A stretch of DNA of 64,000 bases from JAYFQE01 sp034927345 (GCA_034927345.1 JAYFQE010000020.1:1-64000); one strand, 5' to 3'. Shown: positions 8,796 through 17,394, numbered from the stretch's first letter. Translations and numbers: made by a program. The notes: generated by a model not told the origin, from the letters alone.

Positions 8796-9350
8796 TTATG
8801 TTCCCAGATTTTTGCGGGTCATGTTTTTCAACGGTACCCAGACAACGCGGGCTATGGCGAAATCAATCAGGCTGTGCACCAGGGAGCCGACGCCCAGAAC
8901 CAAAACGACCGATGTCAGGAATCCCATGTCGTAGAAGGATCCCTTCAATTGATTTGTGAAATAGAAGGGAATGATGACCAGAATCTCGCAAACGGCATGC
9001 ATCAGGCTGATCAGGAAAGCAAATACGGCCATCGGAATCGCCTTGTCGAGGATCTCCGGTCTTTTCTTCAGAATCAGGGCGCCGCAAATGGCAAAAATAA
9101 GATGCGACGCGGCGCGCAGGACGATCGTGAGCGGAAAGGCGGCCAGTAAAAAACCGATCGTCGTACCGATTGCGACGGCTATCGCGCAAACCGGCGATAC
9201 AAACATGCCGATAAATATGGCGATGTGACTGCCTAAAGTAAAGGACGCCGGTTCGATCAGGATCCGGATCGGCGAGATCATTGGTATGATGATGCCGATG
9301 GCGCACAACATGGCGGATATGATGAGCGTATAAAGTCTGCGTCTGTTCAT
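8796..9350 (-). CDS. niaX: Niacin ECF transporter S component
   Basis: A 184-residue integral membrane protein with about five to six hydrophobic segments. It is the substrate-binding S subunit of an energy-coupling-factor vitamin importer. The N-terminus IIIPMISPIRILIEPASFTL and the segment RAASHLIFAI are typical of the NiaX group. The assignment is supported by the adjacent niaR gene and by a NiaR-like palindrome at the promoter. The energising EcfA/EcfT subunits are not in the window and would be shared from elsewhere. A GGAGGA lies about ten bases before the ATG. Confidence 0.85.
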   Translation of the reverse strand: MNRRRLYTLIISAMLCAIGIIIPMISPIRILIEPASFTLGSHIAIFIGMFVSPVCAIAVAIGTTIGFLLAAFPLTIVLRAASHLIFAICGALILKKRPEILDKAIPMAVFAFLISLMHAVCEILVIIPFYFTNQLKGSFYDMGFLTSVVLVLGVGSLVHSLIDFAIARVVWVPLKNMTRKNLGT

Positions 9351-9380
9351 ATTCGGGGCTCCTCCGTAGTTTCGATGGTG

Positions 9381-9398
9381 TCAAGACATGTGTCTTGA
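9381..9398 (-). promoter_or_regulatory. Palindromic operator, probably the NiaR box of niaX
   Basis: TCAAGACATGTGTCTTGA has two perfect 8-bp arms around TG. It sits immediately downstream of the -10 element of the niaX promoter, where bound repressor would block RNA polymerase. Assignment to NiaR is inferred from the neighbouring niaR gene and target. Confidence 0.75.
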
Positions 9399-9400
9399 TA

Positions 9401-9429
9401 ACATTAACAGGTCAGGAAGAGCTTGTCAA
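9401..9429 (-). promoter_or_regulatory. niaX promoter
   Basis: On the minus strand TTGACA (9424-9429), a 17-base spacer and TAATGT (9401-9406) form a good sigma-A promoter about 50 bases before the niaX ATG. Confidence 0.75.
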
Positions 9430-9441
9430 GGCAAAGTCCGG

Positions 9442-9957
9442 TTATTTTTGATATAGAATGCCGGCTTTATCCAGAGCGGCGACGATCCGGCCGAAAGTTG
9501 CCTCATCCTGGCAATGGACCGTATGCAGGTGAACGCCGTCGGTGATCTGGGAAAGCAGCTGAGCCTTTTCAGTTTTAATTTTGGCGATGAACTCATCGGC
9601 GTCAAAACGTGAATAGATCTGGAGCTGGCCGACCAGCTGACCATAAACGACATGGTCGACGATGACGTCGATCAGGCTGCCGCCGTTATCCAATACCGTA
9701 TAGAATTCCAGACGCATATCATCCGGCGTATGCTTGCAGGCGATCGTGCCGGCATAACCCGCCTTCTCCGATCTGGACAGCCGATAACCGCGCGGTGTCG
9801 CCTGAATGTCGACGCCGCCGGCCCGCAATAAGGCAATATCGCCGACAATAACCTGCCGGCTGACCTGGTATTTTCTGGCCAGAGCCGTTGCGCTCAGCGG
9901 TTCGCCGCTTTTTCTCAAATCATCTTCGACACAGACCCGCCGCTCACTGGATTGCAT
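9442..9957 (-). CDS. niaR: NAD biosynthesis/niacin uptake repressor
   Basis: A 171-residue NiaR (YrxA-type) regulator: an N-terminal winged helix-turn-helix of the HTH_11 type (LARKYQVSRQVIVGDIALLR) and a C-terminal 3H domain. The conserved histidines are seen in CKHTPDD, VDHVVYG and VHLHTVH. In relatives, nicotinate binds the 3H domain and promotes repression of niacin uptake or NAD genes. GGGAGG lies six bases before the ATG at 9955-9957. The in-frame TTG at 9961-9963 directly abuts that GGGAGG and is less likely. The gene follows the gluconokinase by 31 bases on the same strand and may be co-transcribed with it. Confidence 0.9.
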   Translation of the reverse strand: MQSSERRVCVEDDLRKSGEPLSATALARKYQVSRQVIVGDIALLRAGGVDIQATPRGYRLSRSEKAGYAGTIACKHTPDDMRLEFYTVLDNGGSLIDVIVDHVVYGQLVGQLQIYSRFDADEFIAKIKTEKAQLLSQITDGVHLHTVHCQDEATFGRIVAALDKAGILYQK

Positions 9958-9988
9958 ATTCAACCTCCCGCAAGCCTATCCCGGCAAT

Positions 9989-11527
9989 TTATTTCTGGTA
10001 TAAATCATGATACAGATTGACGAATGTCCGGTAACCTTCTTGATAAACGGCCGTGTTTTCCGGATTCGGCTGCAGAACGCGGGAAACCTGCATGGCCGGC
10101 AGCGGCTGATCGAGCCCGCCGATCGCGCCGACAGACGCCATGGACAGATAGGCCGCGCCAAGAGCCGCCGCTTCGCCGACGCCGTTGACGGCAATTTCCT
10201 TGCCGAAGACATCAGCCTGGATCTGCAGCCAGACCTCGGACCGCGCATAACCGCCGTTAGCCCGGATCTGGCGGACGTTGTGGTTGATTACCGTCAAGGT
10301 TTCATATACGGAAAACAGCCGGTAAACGACGCCTTCCATGGCGGCTTTGACTAAATGGCGCGGCGTATGGGTCAGATCGAGACCGCTGATAACGCCGCGG
10401 GCGCGGGCATTCCAGTTTGGCGAACGCTCGCCGGCCAGAAGCGGCAGAAAGGTAAGCCCCGCGCTGCCGGCAGGGATTTCCGCCGCATATTGATCGAACA
10501 AAGCGTAAAGGCTGCCGCAGTCGCGCTCATCCGCGTCGGCTTGAAAGGTTGCCCGGAAATTATCCCGCAGCCAGCGCAGAATAATACCGCCGTTGCTGAT
10601 CGCACCGCCGGCAATGCATTTGTCCGGACTCAGGCGGTAACACCAGGTGCGCTGGGCTTGATCGAGAAGCGGTTCGCCGACGGTGATGCGCAGAGCGCCG
10701 CTGGTTCCGACCGTGCAAGTCATGGCGGTGTCGTCGAGAACGCCGCAGCCCAGATTGGCCAAAATACCGTCGCCGGATCCGGCGGCAACCGGAAGATCCC
10801 TGCGAATGCCCATATAAGCCGCGTACCGGCTGTCCATATTCCGATAAATCTGTGTACAGGGGACCGGATCGGCCAGACGGCTTGTCCCGATCCCGAGAAT
10901 CTGTCCGGTAATCAAATCGTCCCAGGTCAGAGTATGAATATTGAGCAGCGCCGAAGCCGAGGCGTCGGTATAGTCGACGACATACAGGCCAAACAGGCGG
11001 TGGAAAATCCATGATTTCAGGGTCAGAAATTTGGCTGTCTGTTGAAACAGTTCCGGCTGATGATGATGCAGCCAGAGAATTTTGCTGAGCGGATACATCG
11101 GATGCTGGACCCGGCAGCCGGTCCGGCGGTAGAGTTCCTGGACATCCTGCTGCCGGCACAAGCTTTCGGCCTCAGGCAGCGAACGGTTGTCGGCCCAGGT
11201 GATGACCGGAGTCAACGGCAGCCCCTGATGGTCGACCGCGATAAAGCTATGCATCTGCGTGCTGAAACTCATGCCTTGCAGGCGGGTTTCAAGGTTCTCG
11301 GCGCGCTTCAGACAATCCTGAACCGCATCCAGCATGCTCTGGAAAACCCGTTCGGGATCCAGCTCGGCGTAACCCGGCTCCGGGCTGTTTAAAGTATATT
11401 CCCGCTGCTCGATATCGATTTGAAAGCCGTTCCGGTCGAATAGGGCGGCGCGAACGCTGGAAGTGCCGAGGTCGACGCCCAGGAAGAGATCGCCGCCGCA
11501 GTTTGTATTGGCTTTAAACCCGCTCAT
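9989..11527 (-). CDS. gntK: FGGY-family gluconokinase
   Basis: A 512-residue FGGY carbohydrate kinase. The N-terminal ATPase motif GVDLGTSSVRAALFD, the substrate-side motif TGCRVQHPMYPLSKILWL (characteristic of gluconokinases of this family), AAGSGDGILANLGCG and CTVGTSGALR are all present. The C-terminal half has RANGGYARSEVWLQIQADVF. The reaction is probably ATP plus D-gluconate giving 6-phosphogluconate. The start overlaps the upstream LarA-like gene by four bases (ATGA), which indicates translational coupling and a shared job. Xylulose or another polyol acid is possible but less likely. Confidence 0.8.
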   Translation of the reverse strand: MSGFKANTNCGGDLFLGVDLGTSSVRAALFDRNGFQIDIEQREYTLNSPEPGYAELDPERVFQSMLDAVQDCLKRAENLETRLQGMSFSTQMHSFIAVDHQGLPLTPVITWADNRSLPEAESLCRQQDVQELYRRTGCRVQHPMYPLSKILWLHHHQPELFQQTAKFLTLKSWIFHRLFGLYVVDYTDASASALLNIHTLTWDDLITGQILGIGTSRLADPVPCTQIYRNMDSRYAAYMGIRRDLPVAAGSGDGILANLGCGVLDDTAMTCTVGTSGALRITVGEPLLDQAQRTWCYRLSPDKCIAGGAISNGGIILRWLRDNFRATFQADADERDCGSLYALFDQYAAEIPAGSAGLTFLPLLAGERSPNWNARARGVISGLDLTHTPRHLVKAAMEGVVYRLFSVYETLTVINHNVRQIRANGGYARSEVWLQIQADVFGKEIAVNGVGEAAALGAAYLSMASVGAIGGLDQPLPAMQVSRVLQPNPENTAVYQEGYRTFVNLYHDLYQK

Positions 11528-12840
11528 GACTGCAGATCCTCGGCAAAACGGGCGCGGTCGCTCCAGAGGCCTAATGCCGGATTGCTGATAAAATAGATCT
11601 CTTCACCATCCGGCATCTGGTTGAAGCCTTCCTTCAATTTTGCCGGATCATATTTTTGAACCGTTTCGGCGTAAGGCTGATAGTGAAAATTGACTTGTTC
11701 GATTTCTTTTTGCGTTAAATGGGCGACAGCGTAGGTAATGGAGAAATGGCCGTCTGATGAGCCGTGAATCAAGTGTGCGGCAACAGAAAGGTTTTCCTGC
11801 AGGTCGGCTTGCCGTTCCACAAGGCCGATCACGGCTTCGCGGCCGATATAGCCATATTTGCGGATCAAGCGGTCGTTTTGCTCGTCTTCGCCGAATTTCC
11901 GCACGCCGGGCGCGAGGATAATCAGCTGACCGCCCTCGGCCATGGCCAACCGGGTCCTGTAAACGGCTTTATTGCCGATCCAGGTGCTCTTGAATTCTTT
12001 TTCGTCGAGATAAACGACGACCTTTTTAAGCGGGTGATCCATAAAGGTCAGGTTCTTTTTCTGGCTCAGCTGAACCGCGGCTTCAAACAATGAACGGCCG
12101 CGGCCGGCAAACAAGCCGTGGATCGCCACTTTTCCGGCGGCAGCTGTGGTTACGGTCAGAACATACATCAAGGGCAGGCGAGTCAGAAAATGTTCTTCCG
12201 CATAATCAAAAACCTTGCGTACCGGCGAGTGATCATGGCCCATGATCCGGTCGAGGCCATAGAAAGCGCCGAGCATATGGCTCTGGTTGATCATCCGGCT
12301 GCCTCCGCAGCCGACGAAAATATTCTTGCTGTAATTGGCCATGCCCACGACTTCGTGCGGAACAACCTGGCCAATGGATATGATCAAGTCGTATTCCGGA
12401 TTCAATAAATGCTTGTTGATCTCGACATCGATGTCGTTTTTCATCAGACCTTCCGAGACAGATTCGACAAAAGATCCCGGGACTGTCCCGATCCGGACAA
12501 CATCTTTGCGCCAGTTATGAGCGATTATGGCTGAAAACGGCACGTCCGGGCCAAAAAAGGCCAGACATTCTTCCGGGGTCATCGGATCATGCGTACCGAT
12601 AGCCGGCAGGATATCGACCGGACAATAATCGTGCAGCATCCGATAATAAAGCGCGGTAATCTGGCCTGCGCCCGAATGGCAGCGGGTATAGTCCGGCGGA
12701 ATCAGCAAAACCCTGGTCAGACGGTCTTTCTTGTCGGCCAGCGTTGCCGTCAGAGCCTGCTGAAGCTCTTCCGGACTGATGCCCTTGTCGTCTCCGGCAT
12801 AGATCCGGACAGCTGCCGATGATTCATTTTTTTGATTCAT
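11524..12840 (-). CDS. LarA-superfamily nickel-dependent 2-hydroxyacid racemase/epimerase
   Basis: A 438-residue DUF2088/LarA homologue. The residues that bind the nickel-pincer cofactor or act as bases in Lactobacillus LarA (His108, His174, Lys184, His200) have counterparts here: His84 in GTHDPMTPEE, His162 in PHEVVG, Lys172 in NYSKNIFVG and His188 in NQSH. The last three keep exactly the LarA spacing of 10 and 16 residues. Translational coupling to gluconokinase suggests a sugar-acid substrate, such as a D-gluconate 2-epimerase that interconverts gluconate and mannonate. Cofactor genes larB, larC and larE are not in the window. The ATG at 12840 has GGGAGG ten bases upstream; the open frame to 12918 is probably not translated. 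Confidence 0.8.
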   Translation of the reverse strand: MNQKNESSAAVRIYAGDDKGISPEELQQALTATLADKKDRLTRVLLIPPDYTRCHSGAGQITALYYRMLHDYCPVDILPAIGTHDPMTPEECLAFFGPDVPFSAIIAHNWRKDVVRIGTVPGSFVESVSEGLMKNDIDVEINKHLLNPEYDLIISIGQVVPHEVVGMANYSKNIFVGCGGSRMINQSHMLGAFYGLDRIMGHDHSPVRKVFDYAEEHFLTRLPLMYVLTVTTAAAGKVAIHGLFAGRGRSLFEAAVQLSQKKNLTFMDHPLKKVVVYLDEKEFKSTWIGNKAVYRTRLAMAEGGQLIILAPGVRKFGEDEQNDRLIRKYGYIGREAVIGLVERQADLQENLSVAAHLIHGSSDGHFSITYAVAHLTQKEIEQVNFHYQPYAETVQKYDPAKLKEGFNQMPDGEEIYFISNPALGLWSDRARFAEDLQS

Positions 12841-12927
12841 AATAGAGATACCTCCCGCAGAAACCGTTCTTCCGGCTGGGTTGAAAGCGTGCCGGATAAC
12901 GCTGCAATAAACGAACAAAGTCCTTTC

Positions 12928-12957
12928 ATCATATCATTATTGTCAGCGTCTTGACAA
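12928..12957 (-). promoter_or_regulatory. Probable promoter of the LarA-like/gluconokinase operon
   Basis: On the minus strand TTGTCA (12952-12957), 18 bases and TATGAT (12928-12933) lie about 90 bases before the start. The -35 overlaps the -35 of the divergent copper promoter, so the two may compete. Confidence 0.5.
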
Positions 12958-12979
12958 GCATGGCAGTCCGATGCATAAT
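12951..12979 (+). promoter_or_regulatory. Copper operon promoter
   Basis: TTGACA (12951-12956), 17 bases and CATAAT (12974-12979) form a near-consensus promoter. Predicted transcription begins near 12985, leaving a leader of about 37 bases with GAGGTGA before the ATG at 13022. Confidence 0.75.
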
Positions 12980-12986
12980 TGAATTG

Positions 12987-13004
12987 ACACCCCACCAGGG
13001 GTGT
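12987..13004 (+). promoter_or_regulatory. CsoR-like operator of the copper operon
   Basis: ACACCCCACCAGGGGTGT has perfect 7-bp arms around ACCA, a GC-rich pseudopalindrome like known CsoR sites. It lies just downstream of the predicted transcription start. The third gene of the operon encodes a CsoR, so autoregulation is likely. Confidence 0.75.
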
Positions 13005-13021
13005 GGTAATGAGGTGATTCT

Positions 13022-15640
13022 ATGAAAAAGAAATTCGATATACAAGGCATGAGCTGCGCGGCTTGCTCCGCGGCCATCGAAAAACGCGTGGCCAAAGAAA
13101 CCGGCGTCTCCGCGGTCCAGGTCAACCTGCTGACCAATAACATGTCGGTTGAATATGATCAACAGATAACCGGGCCGGAACAGATCATCCAGGCTGTTGA
13201 AGCTGCCGGTTACAAAGCCGCGCCCGCCGTATCCCGGGGGAAAAACGAACCGTCCGCAATAAAGTCCGGCTCCGTCAATCCGGCTGCCCGCGAAATGTCG
13301 GACATGCGCCGCCGCCTAATCGGATCCTTCATCTTTATGCTGCCGCTTTTATATCTTTCCATGGGGCATATGGCTCAGTGGCCGCTGCTCTTTGGCTTGG
13401 GCGAAATAGCCAACACGGCTGCCTTTGCCCTGACCCAGTTTTTACTGCTTCTGCCCGTGGCGCTGTTAAACCGCCGATATTTTCAAGTCGGTTTCAAAAC
13501 GCTTTTTCATGGCCGGCCTAATATGGATTCCCTGATTGCCCTGGGATCAAGCGCGGCTATTTTGTACGGCATTCTGGCTTTGTACCGGATTGGCTACGGG
13601 CTGGGTCATCAGGAAATGCATTGGGTCGAACATTATGCGATGAATCTTTATTTCGAATCGGCCGCTACAATCCTGACCTTGATTACCCTGGGCAAGTATC
13701 TGGAAACCCGTTCAAAAAATAAAACTTCTGAAGCGATAAGCCAGCTGGTCAATCTGGCGCCGAAAACCGCGGTTATCCTGCGCGATGGTGTCGAAACGGA
13801 ATTGCCGATCGAACAGGTCGTTGTCGGGGATTTAGCGGTGGTCAGGCCTGGCGAGAGGATCCCGGTTGACGGAACGCTGGTTGAAGGACGGTCCTCGGTC
13901 GACCAGTCCGCCATAACCGGCGAAAGCATGCCGGTTGAAAAAACGCCCGGCGATCCGGTTATTGCCGCAACGATAAATAAAACCGGCTATTTTGTGTTCC
14001 GCGCAGAAAAAGTTGGCCAGGATACGACTCTGGCTCAGATTATCGGGCTGGTCGAAGAAGCGGCTTCATCCAAAGCGCCAATATCGAAATTAGCCGACCG
14101 CATCAGCGGAATCTTCGTCCCGATCGTCATTGCGATTTCCCTCATCGCGGCCGCGGCCTGGCTGCTGTCCGGCGCCGGCGTTGAATTTGCCTTGTCCATC
14201 GGCATTTCGATCCTGGTCATATCCTGCCCTTGCGCTCTGGGTTTGGCAACGCCGGTTGCCATCATGGTCGGCACCGGTGTCGGCGCCCGGCACGGCATCC
14301 TGATAAAATCAGCTGAAGCGCTGGAAAAAGCCCATGCTGTCGATACCGTCGTTCTGGATAAGACAGGAACGCTGACGGAGGGCCGGCCGCGGGTTACAGA
14401 TATTCAGACTTTCGGCTCCACAACGGAAGAACAGCTGATCAACCTGGCCGCGGCCCTGGAGAAACCGTCCGAACACCCCCTGGCTGATGCCATCCTGCGG
14501 CTGGCTGAGGAACGGGGGATAGCCGTCCGCAGCGCCGAACAATTCGAGGCCGTGGCCGGCCGCGGAATAACCGGCCGTATCGGCGGACGATCCTATGCGG
14601 CGGGCAATCGGGCTTTTATGGCTGAAAGGCATCTCGATGCCGGATTGGTGCCGGTTGAAAATGAACGTTATGCCGACGCCGGTCAATCATTGATTTATTT
14701 TGCCGATGAAAATCAGGTCATCGGCCTGATCGCCGCGGCCGACCAGATCAAGCCGACGAGCCGGGAGGCCGTAAGACGCTTCAGAGAACTGGGCGTCGAT
14801 GTCGTTATGCTGACCGGCGACAACCGACAGACCGCCGAAGCGATCCGCCGTCAGCTGGATCTGGACCGTGTGGTTGCCGAGGTGCTGCCGCAGGACAAGG
14901 AACGGGAAATCCGCCGCATCCAGGAACAAGGTCACGTTGTGGCCATGGTCGGCGACGGTATCAACGATGCGCCGGCTCTTACGCGGGCGGATGTCGGCAT
15001 CGCCATTGGCGCCGGAACCGACATCGCGATCGAGTCGGCGGATATTATCCTGATGCGCAGCGACCTTCTGGATGCGGTGACAACGCTGCAGCTAAGCCGG
15101 GCTGTCATGCGTATAATCAAACAGAATCTTTTCTGGGCCTTCTTTTACAACAGTATCGGCATACCACTGGCAGCCGGCGTTTTCTACCTGCTGATCGGCT
15201 GGAGCCTTAGTCCGGCTTTTGCCGCTGCCGCCATGAGCCTCAGTTCGGTCAGCGTTGTAACCAACGCTCTGCGCCTCAAGTTTTTTAAGCCCCGCCTGCC
15301 GCGCCGGCCGCAACAACGCCGTACCGGTTCAGGCGGACAACCGTCGGTCCCGATCGAAGCGGCCAGCCTGTCAAAGGTTGGTACGCCGGCGGTCAACCCG
15401 CCAAAGGAGCAAAATATGATGAAGAAAACGATTAAAATCGAAGGAATGAGCTGCGCCCATTGTCAGGCTCGCGTGGAAAAAGCCTTAAACGCCCTGCCCG
15501 GCGTTCAGGCTCGCGTGGATCTGGCAAAAAATACCGCCGCGGTAGACCTGTCGGCCGACGTATCAGACCAGACATTGATCCAGGCTGTGCAAGATGCCGG
15601 TTATGAAGTCACGGGCGTGGAACCGGAGGGTCACGAATGA
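13022..15640 (+). CDS. copA: Copper-transporting P1B-type ATPase with an extra C-terminal CopZ-like domain
   Basis: An 872-residue copper exporter in the membrane. An N-terminal heavy-metal-associated domain (GMSCAAC, Cys12 and Cys15) is followed by the membrane bundle with the CPC metal site (Cys402-Pro-Cys404), the phosphorylation motif DKTGTLTEG (Asp446) and the hinge motif GDGINDAP. After the last membrane segments, a basic linker leads to a second HMA domain (GMSCAHC) from about residue 799. A C-terminal HMA domain is unusual in bacterial CopA. The second domain has its own Shine-Dalgarno and start. The stop overlaps the csoR start by four bases. The cluster is CsoR-controlled copper efflux. 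Confidence 0.93.
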   Translation: MKKKFDIQGMSCAACSAAIEKRVAKETGVSAVQVNLLTNNMSVEYDQQITGPEQIIQAVEAAGYKAAPAVSRGKNEPSAIKSGSVNPAAREMSDMRRRLIGSFIFMLPLLYLSMGHMAQWPLLFGLGEIANTAAFALTQFLLLLPVALLNRRYFQVGFKTLFHGRPNMDSLIALGSSAAILYGILALYRIGYGLGHQEMHWVEHYAMNLYFESAATILTLITLGKYLETRSKNKTSEAISQLVNLAPKTAVILRDGVETELPIEQVVVGDLAVVRPGERIPVDGTLVEGRSSVDQSAITGESMPVEKTPGDPVIAATINKTGYFVFRAEKVGQDTTLAQIIGLVEEAASSKAPISKLADRISGIFVPIVIAISLIAAAAWLLSGAGVEFALSIGISILVISCPCALGLATPVAIMVGTGVGARHGILIKSAEALEKAHAVDTVVLDKTGTLTEGRPRVTDIQTFGSTTEEQLINLAAALEKPSEHPLADAILRLAEERGIAVRSAEQFEAVAGRGITGRIGGRSYAAGNRAFMAERHLDAGLVPVENERYADAGQSLIYFADENQVIGLIAAADQIKPTSREAVRRFRELGVDVVMLTGDNRQTAEAIRRQLDLDRVVAEVLPQDKEREIRRIQEQGHVVAMVGDGINDAPALTRADVGIAIGAGTDIAIESADIILMRSDLLDAVTTLQLSRAVMRIIKQNLFWAFFYNSIGIPLAAGVFYLLIGWSLSPAFAAAAMSLSSVSVVTNALRLKFFKPRLPRRPQQRRTGSGGQPSVPIEAASLSKVGTPAVNPPKEQNMMKKTIKIEGMSCAHCQARVEKALNALPGVQARVDLAKNTAAVDLSADVSDQTLIQAVQDAGYEVTGVEPEGHE
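15416..15640 (+). CDS. copZ: Possible separately translated CopZ-like copper chaperone nested in copA
   Basis: Within the copA frame, AAAGGAG at 15403-15409 lies six bases before tandem ATG codons (15416 and 15419). From there 74 residues form a complete CopZ-like chaperone domain with GMSCAHCQARVEKAL and the ending DAGYEVTGVEPEG. The layout looks like a former separate copZ gene whose upstream stop was lost. Both the fused domain and free CopZ could be made from one mRNA. Internal initiation is inferred from the ribosome binding site, not shown. Confidence 0.55.
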   Translation: MMKKTIKIEGMSCAHCQARVEKALNALPGVQARVDLAKNTAAVDLSADVSDQTLIQAVQDAGYEVTGVEPEGHE

Positions 15641-15903
15641 AAGCCGATAAGGAAAAAGCAACCCGCCTGATCAAAACGGCGCGCGGCCAGCTGGACGGCC
15701 TGTTGAAAATGATCGAAGAAGACCGCTACTGCCTGGACATATCCAATCAATTGATGGCAGCCCAGGCAATCCTGCGTAAAGTTAACCGGGATGTCATCCA
15801 AGCCCATTTGGAAAACTGCGTCAAAGAAGCTTTCCAAACAGGTCAGGAAGAGAAAAAAATAGAGGAAATCATGGGCATTGTCGATAAGCTGACCTCGAAC
15901 TGA
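15637..15903 (+). CDS. csoR: Copper-sensing transcriptional repressor
   Basis: An 88-residue all-helical CsoR/RcnR-family repressor. The copper ligands Cys32, His57 and Cys61 have the same spacing as the Cys36-His61-Cys65 triad of known CsoR. Copper binding releases DNA and opens the operon. The gene overlaps the end of copA by ATGA, so it is translated with it and controls its own operon through the palindrome at 12987-13004. The family also has formaldehyde and persulfide sensors, but the triad and context support copper. Confidence 0.92.
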   Translation: MKADKEKATRLIKTARGQLDGLLKMIEEDRYCLDISNQLMAAQAILRKVNRDVIQAHLENCVKEAFQTGQEEKKIEEIMGIVDKLTSN

Positions 15904-15922
15904 GCAACAGGAACCGGAGCCG

Positions 15923-17269
15923 CTAAATCTGCCGGATCAGGTTCTGATAGAAGATAACGGCCTTTTCCAGAGCCGCGGCCGGCAGTCTTTCGTCAACGCC
16001 GTGTATACTGCGCCGCAATTCTTTACTCAGTTCAAAAGGCGAAAAACGGTAGATATTGGGCGTCAGCCCTGTAAAATGACGGGAATCGCTGGCGGCCAGC
16101 ATAATATAGGGCACCGGGATGGCGTCCGGGAAAACAGCCTTCAGGCTGTTTAGCAGCAAATCATAAGCCGGCCCGCTTTCCGGCGCGGCCGGCGACGCTT
16201 CATGGGCGTACAGGGTTTCGATCGCCAGGTTGCGCGGCCGCGTCAGCCGCTCCAGCTGTGCCAGAACCTGGGCTGACGTCTGATGGACGCCGATCCGCAG
16301 ATTGGCGGTCACCAGGGCGGTTTCCGGCAAAACATTAGGCGCGCCGCTGCCCTGGCACATAGTGAAAGCGCAGGTTGTCATGACCATAGCCCTCGCTTCG
16401 CCGCCCAGAGCAGGCAAAATATACTTCATAAAAGGCCCAAACAGCCAGAGATTGGAAAAGATAAATTTAAGCAGCCCCGACATGCGGGGCGTCAAGGCGC
16501 GGAACAGGTTGCGGGTTACCCGGTTGAAGCGGGCCGGAAAGGGGGAATGACGCTCGACCGTGCAGATCAGCTCGGCTAAACGGCCGATCGTCGACGGCGC
16601 GGGCGGTGTGCTGGCATGGCCGCCGGCGGAATGCGCGGTTATCCGGATATTGAGATAACCCTTTTCGGCGACGCCAATGACCGCGGCCTGGCCGGCGACG
16701 CCCGGCAACATCTGGTCCATGACCGCGCCGCCTTCATCCAGAACCATCAGAGGCCGCAGGCTCATGTCATCAAGATATTGGGCGATTTTGGCCGCTCCGT
16801 CTCCCATCGATTCTTCTTCATGGGATGAGGCCAGCCAGATATCGCGCCGCGGCCTGAAACCTTCGGCCAGCAAATGCTCTATCGCTTCCAGGATGGCGCA
16901 GAGCGAACCTTTGTTATCGAGAACGCCCCGCCCCCAGATCTGTCCTCCGCTGATTTCTCCCGCGAAAGGCGGATGGGTCCAGGCTCCGGTTGCTTCGACA
17001 ACATCGTGATGCGCGAGCAGGACAACCGGCGTCAGCCGGTTGCTCTCATCTTGGCCTTTCCAATGATAAAGAAGACTTCGTTCATCAATCAGGGTCTTTT
17101 CCAGATTGGCGTGAACCAGCGGATACAGGGATTCAAGCAAGGACCGGATGCCGGTGAACGCCGAGAGATCGGGTTCACGGCCTGCCGATACGGTCGCATA
17201 CCGGATCATCGCTGATAAATGGCCGGCATAGCGCTTAGCCGGTTCGGACAGTATTTGGTCGTCAGGCAT
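15923..17269 (-). CDS. M20-family zinc peptidase (carboxypeptidase S/PM20D1-like)
   Basis: A 448-residue M20 metallopeptidase. Its metal and catalytic residues appear in order: VVLLAHHDVVEA (zinc His and catalytic Asp), GRGVLDNKGS (bridging Asp), SSHEEESMGDG (Glu pair) and the C-terminal GVDERLP region preceded by RSIHG (His). The dimerisation/lid domain lies in the middle (HSAGGHAST). No signal peptide is visible. Members hydrolyse N-acyl amino acids or dipeptides; the exact substrate cannot be told. AGGGG precedes the ATG. It converges with csoR with a 19-base gap. Confidence 0.88.
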   Translation of the reverse strand: MPDDQILSEPAKRYAGHLSAMIRYATVSAGREPDLSAFTGIRSLLESLYPLVHANLEKTLIDERSLLYHWKGQDESNRLTPVVLLAHHDVVEATGAWTHPPFAGEISGGQIWGRGVLDNKGSLCAILEAIEHLLAEGFRPRRDIWLASSHEEESMGDGAAKIAQYLDDMSLRPLMVLDEGGAVMDQMLPGVAGQAAVIGVAEKGYLNIRITAHSAGGHASTPPAPSTIGRLAELICTVERHSPFPARFNRVTRNLFRALTPRMSGLLKFIFSNLWLFGPFMKYILPALGGEARAMVMTTCAFTMCQGSGAPNVLPETALVTANLRIGVHQTSAQVLAQLERLTRPRNLAIETLYAHEASPAAPESGPAYDLLLNSLKAVFPDAIPVPYIMLAASDSRHFTGLTPNIYRFSPFELSKELRRSIHGVDERLPAAALEKAVIFYQNLIRQI

Positions 17270-17394
17270 GAATGTTGCCCCTTTCCCTTTTATAACCTTT
17301 TTGATGATAAAGCACCCGCGCGCCGCTGATGGTAATCAAGGCGGTGAGCGGACCGACGTCCGGAGCCGGGCTTTGGTCCGCTCTTGAGCAGTGT

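Noticed and set aside
12984..13012. A second promoter TTGACA-17-TAATGA over the copper dyad
   Set aside because: Its start would fall at about 13019, removing the GAGGTGA ribosome binding site. The upstream pair at 12951-12979 gives a normal leader with the dyad at the start point.
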